Of a stretch of 64,000 nt of DNA, positions 63,919-64,000 are shown piece by piece. Location: NCBI GenBank assembly GCA_039961735.1, contig JABRVX010000008.1:47208-111207 (forward strand). Direction: 5' to 3'. The position numbers were made by a program, and so were the translations under genes. This stretch comes from Fimbriimonadia bacterium. Its GTDB lineage: Bacteria > Armatimonadota > Fimbriimonadia > Fimbriimonadales > JABRVX01. A model generated the notes under the pieces. That model had not been told where the DNA came from and did not search any database. It saw only the letters and a list, made by a program, of their open reading frames with translations. Within the stretch, counting starts at the first letter, position 1. Each line of letters begins with the position of its first letter.

Positions 63919-64000
63919 ACGGAGCCGAGGGAACTTTGCTCTTTGCCGCGGGTGTGGGGGCCGGGGCATTCGGGGCGATCTTGGGTTTGGGTGGCGGGAT
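63915..64000 (+). CDS. TauE/SafE-like permease, N-terminal fragment (runs off right edge)
   Basis: Only 28 codons are visible from ATG 63915, which overlaps the lspA stop as ATGA. The residues GVGAGAFGAILGLGGG match the first membrane helix and glycine loop of the TauE/SafE sulfite/anion exporter family. The assignment is provisional because so little is seen. Confidence 0.5.
   Translation, partial: MNGAEGTLLFAAGVGAGAFGAILGLGGG

Overview
The window is a chromosomal segment of a GC-rich, free-living, flagellated bacterium. Two prepilin-like proteins of the DUF1559 type with the hydrophobic signature seen in Armatimonadota and Planctomycetota, a dockerin-ended secreted protein, a compact fli/flg operon and a SufBCDSU system point most to Armatimonadota (Fimbriimonadia-like). 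This placement is inference from gene content, not from a marker tree.

Positions 1-17400, minus strand, are a defence island. An HTH protein, a SNF2 helicase with a DUF3883-type tail, a broken UvrD-type helicase, a DUF1156 DNA methylase and a DUF499 ATPase lead directly into a type III CRISPR effector module (Cmr1, a RAMP protein, the Csx11-type Cas10, Cmr4) that runs off the left edge. Six successive junctions, from the helicase remnant to Cmr4, are ATGA overlaps, so the methylase/ATPase/helicase half and the CRISPR half form one translationally coupled unit. Csx11 has neither a recognisable HD nuclease motif nor a GGDD cyclase motif. No CRISPR array, cas1, cas2 or cas6 is present in the window. 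The island sits beside a tRNA-Asn gene and a truncated gamma-glutamylcyclotransferase gene.

Positions 18480-28700, minus strand, are a flagellar operon: fliK (frameshifted), flgD, a TIGR02530-type gene, flgE, fliL, fliM, fliN/Y, fliO, fliP, fliQ, fliR, flhB. Positions 28918-36326, plus strand, hold a LolA-like secreted protein and an iron-sulfur assembly operon: Rrf2 regulator, sufC, sufB, sufD, a Rieske protein, sufS, sufU and a DUF59 (SufT-like) gene, closed by a strong hairpin.

Positions 36540-48360 are an accessory region of envelope and secreted proteins: a prepilin, a voltage-gated channel, a large dockerin protein, a BNR/sortilin-repeat protein, and a minus-strand cassette (thioredoxin-like membrane protein, VKOR-thioredoxin protein, 12-cysteine secreted protein, two paralogous membrane proteins, prepilin with a cysteine-rich tail). 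The cassette is flanked on its right by a fossil of the BNR gene 3' end.

Positions 48370-64000 are mostly housekeeping: ECF sigma/anti-sigma pair behind trpD-trpC-trpF, rsmG, a DinB-like gene, a two-DTG aspartic-protease-like gene, an MTA phosphorylase, tRNA-Arg, deoC, an isolated nuoG, a GH4 glycosidase, ileS, lspA and the start of a TauE/SafE-type permease.
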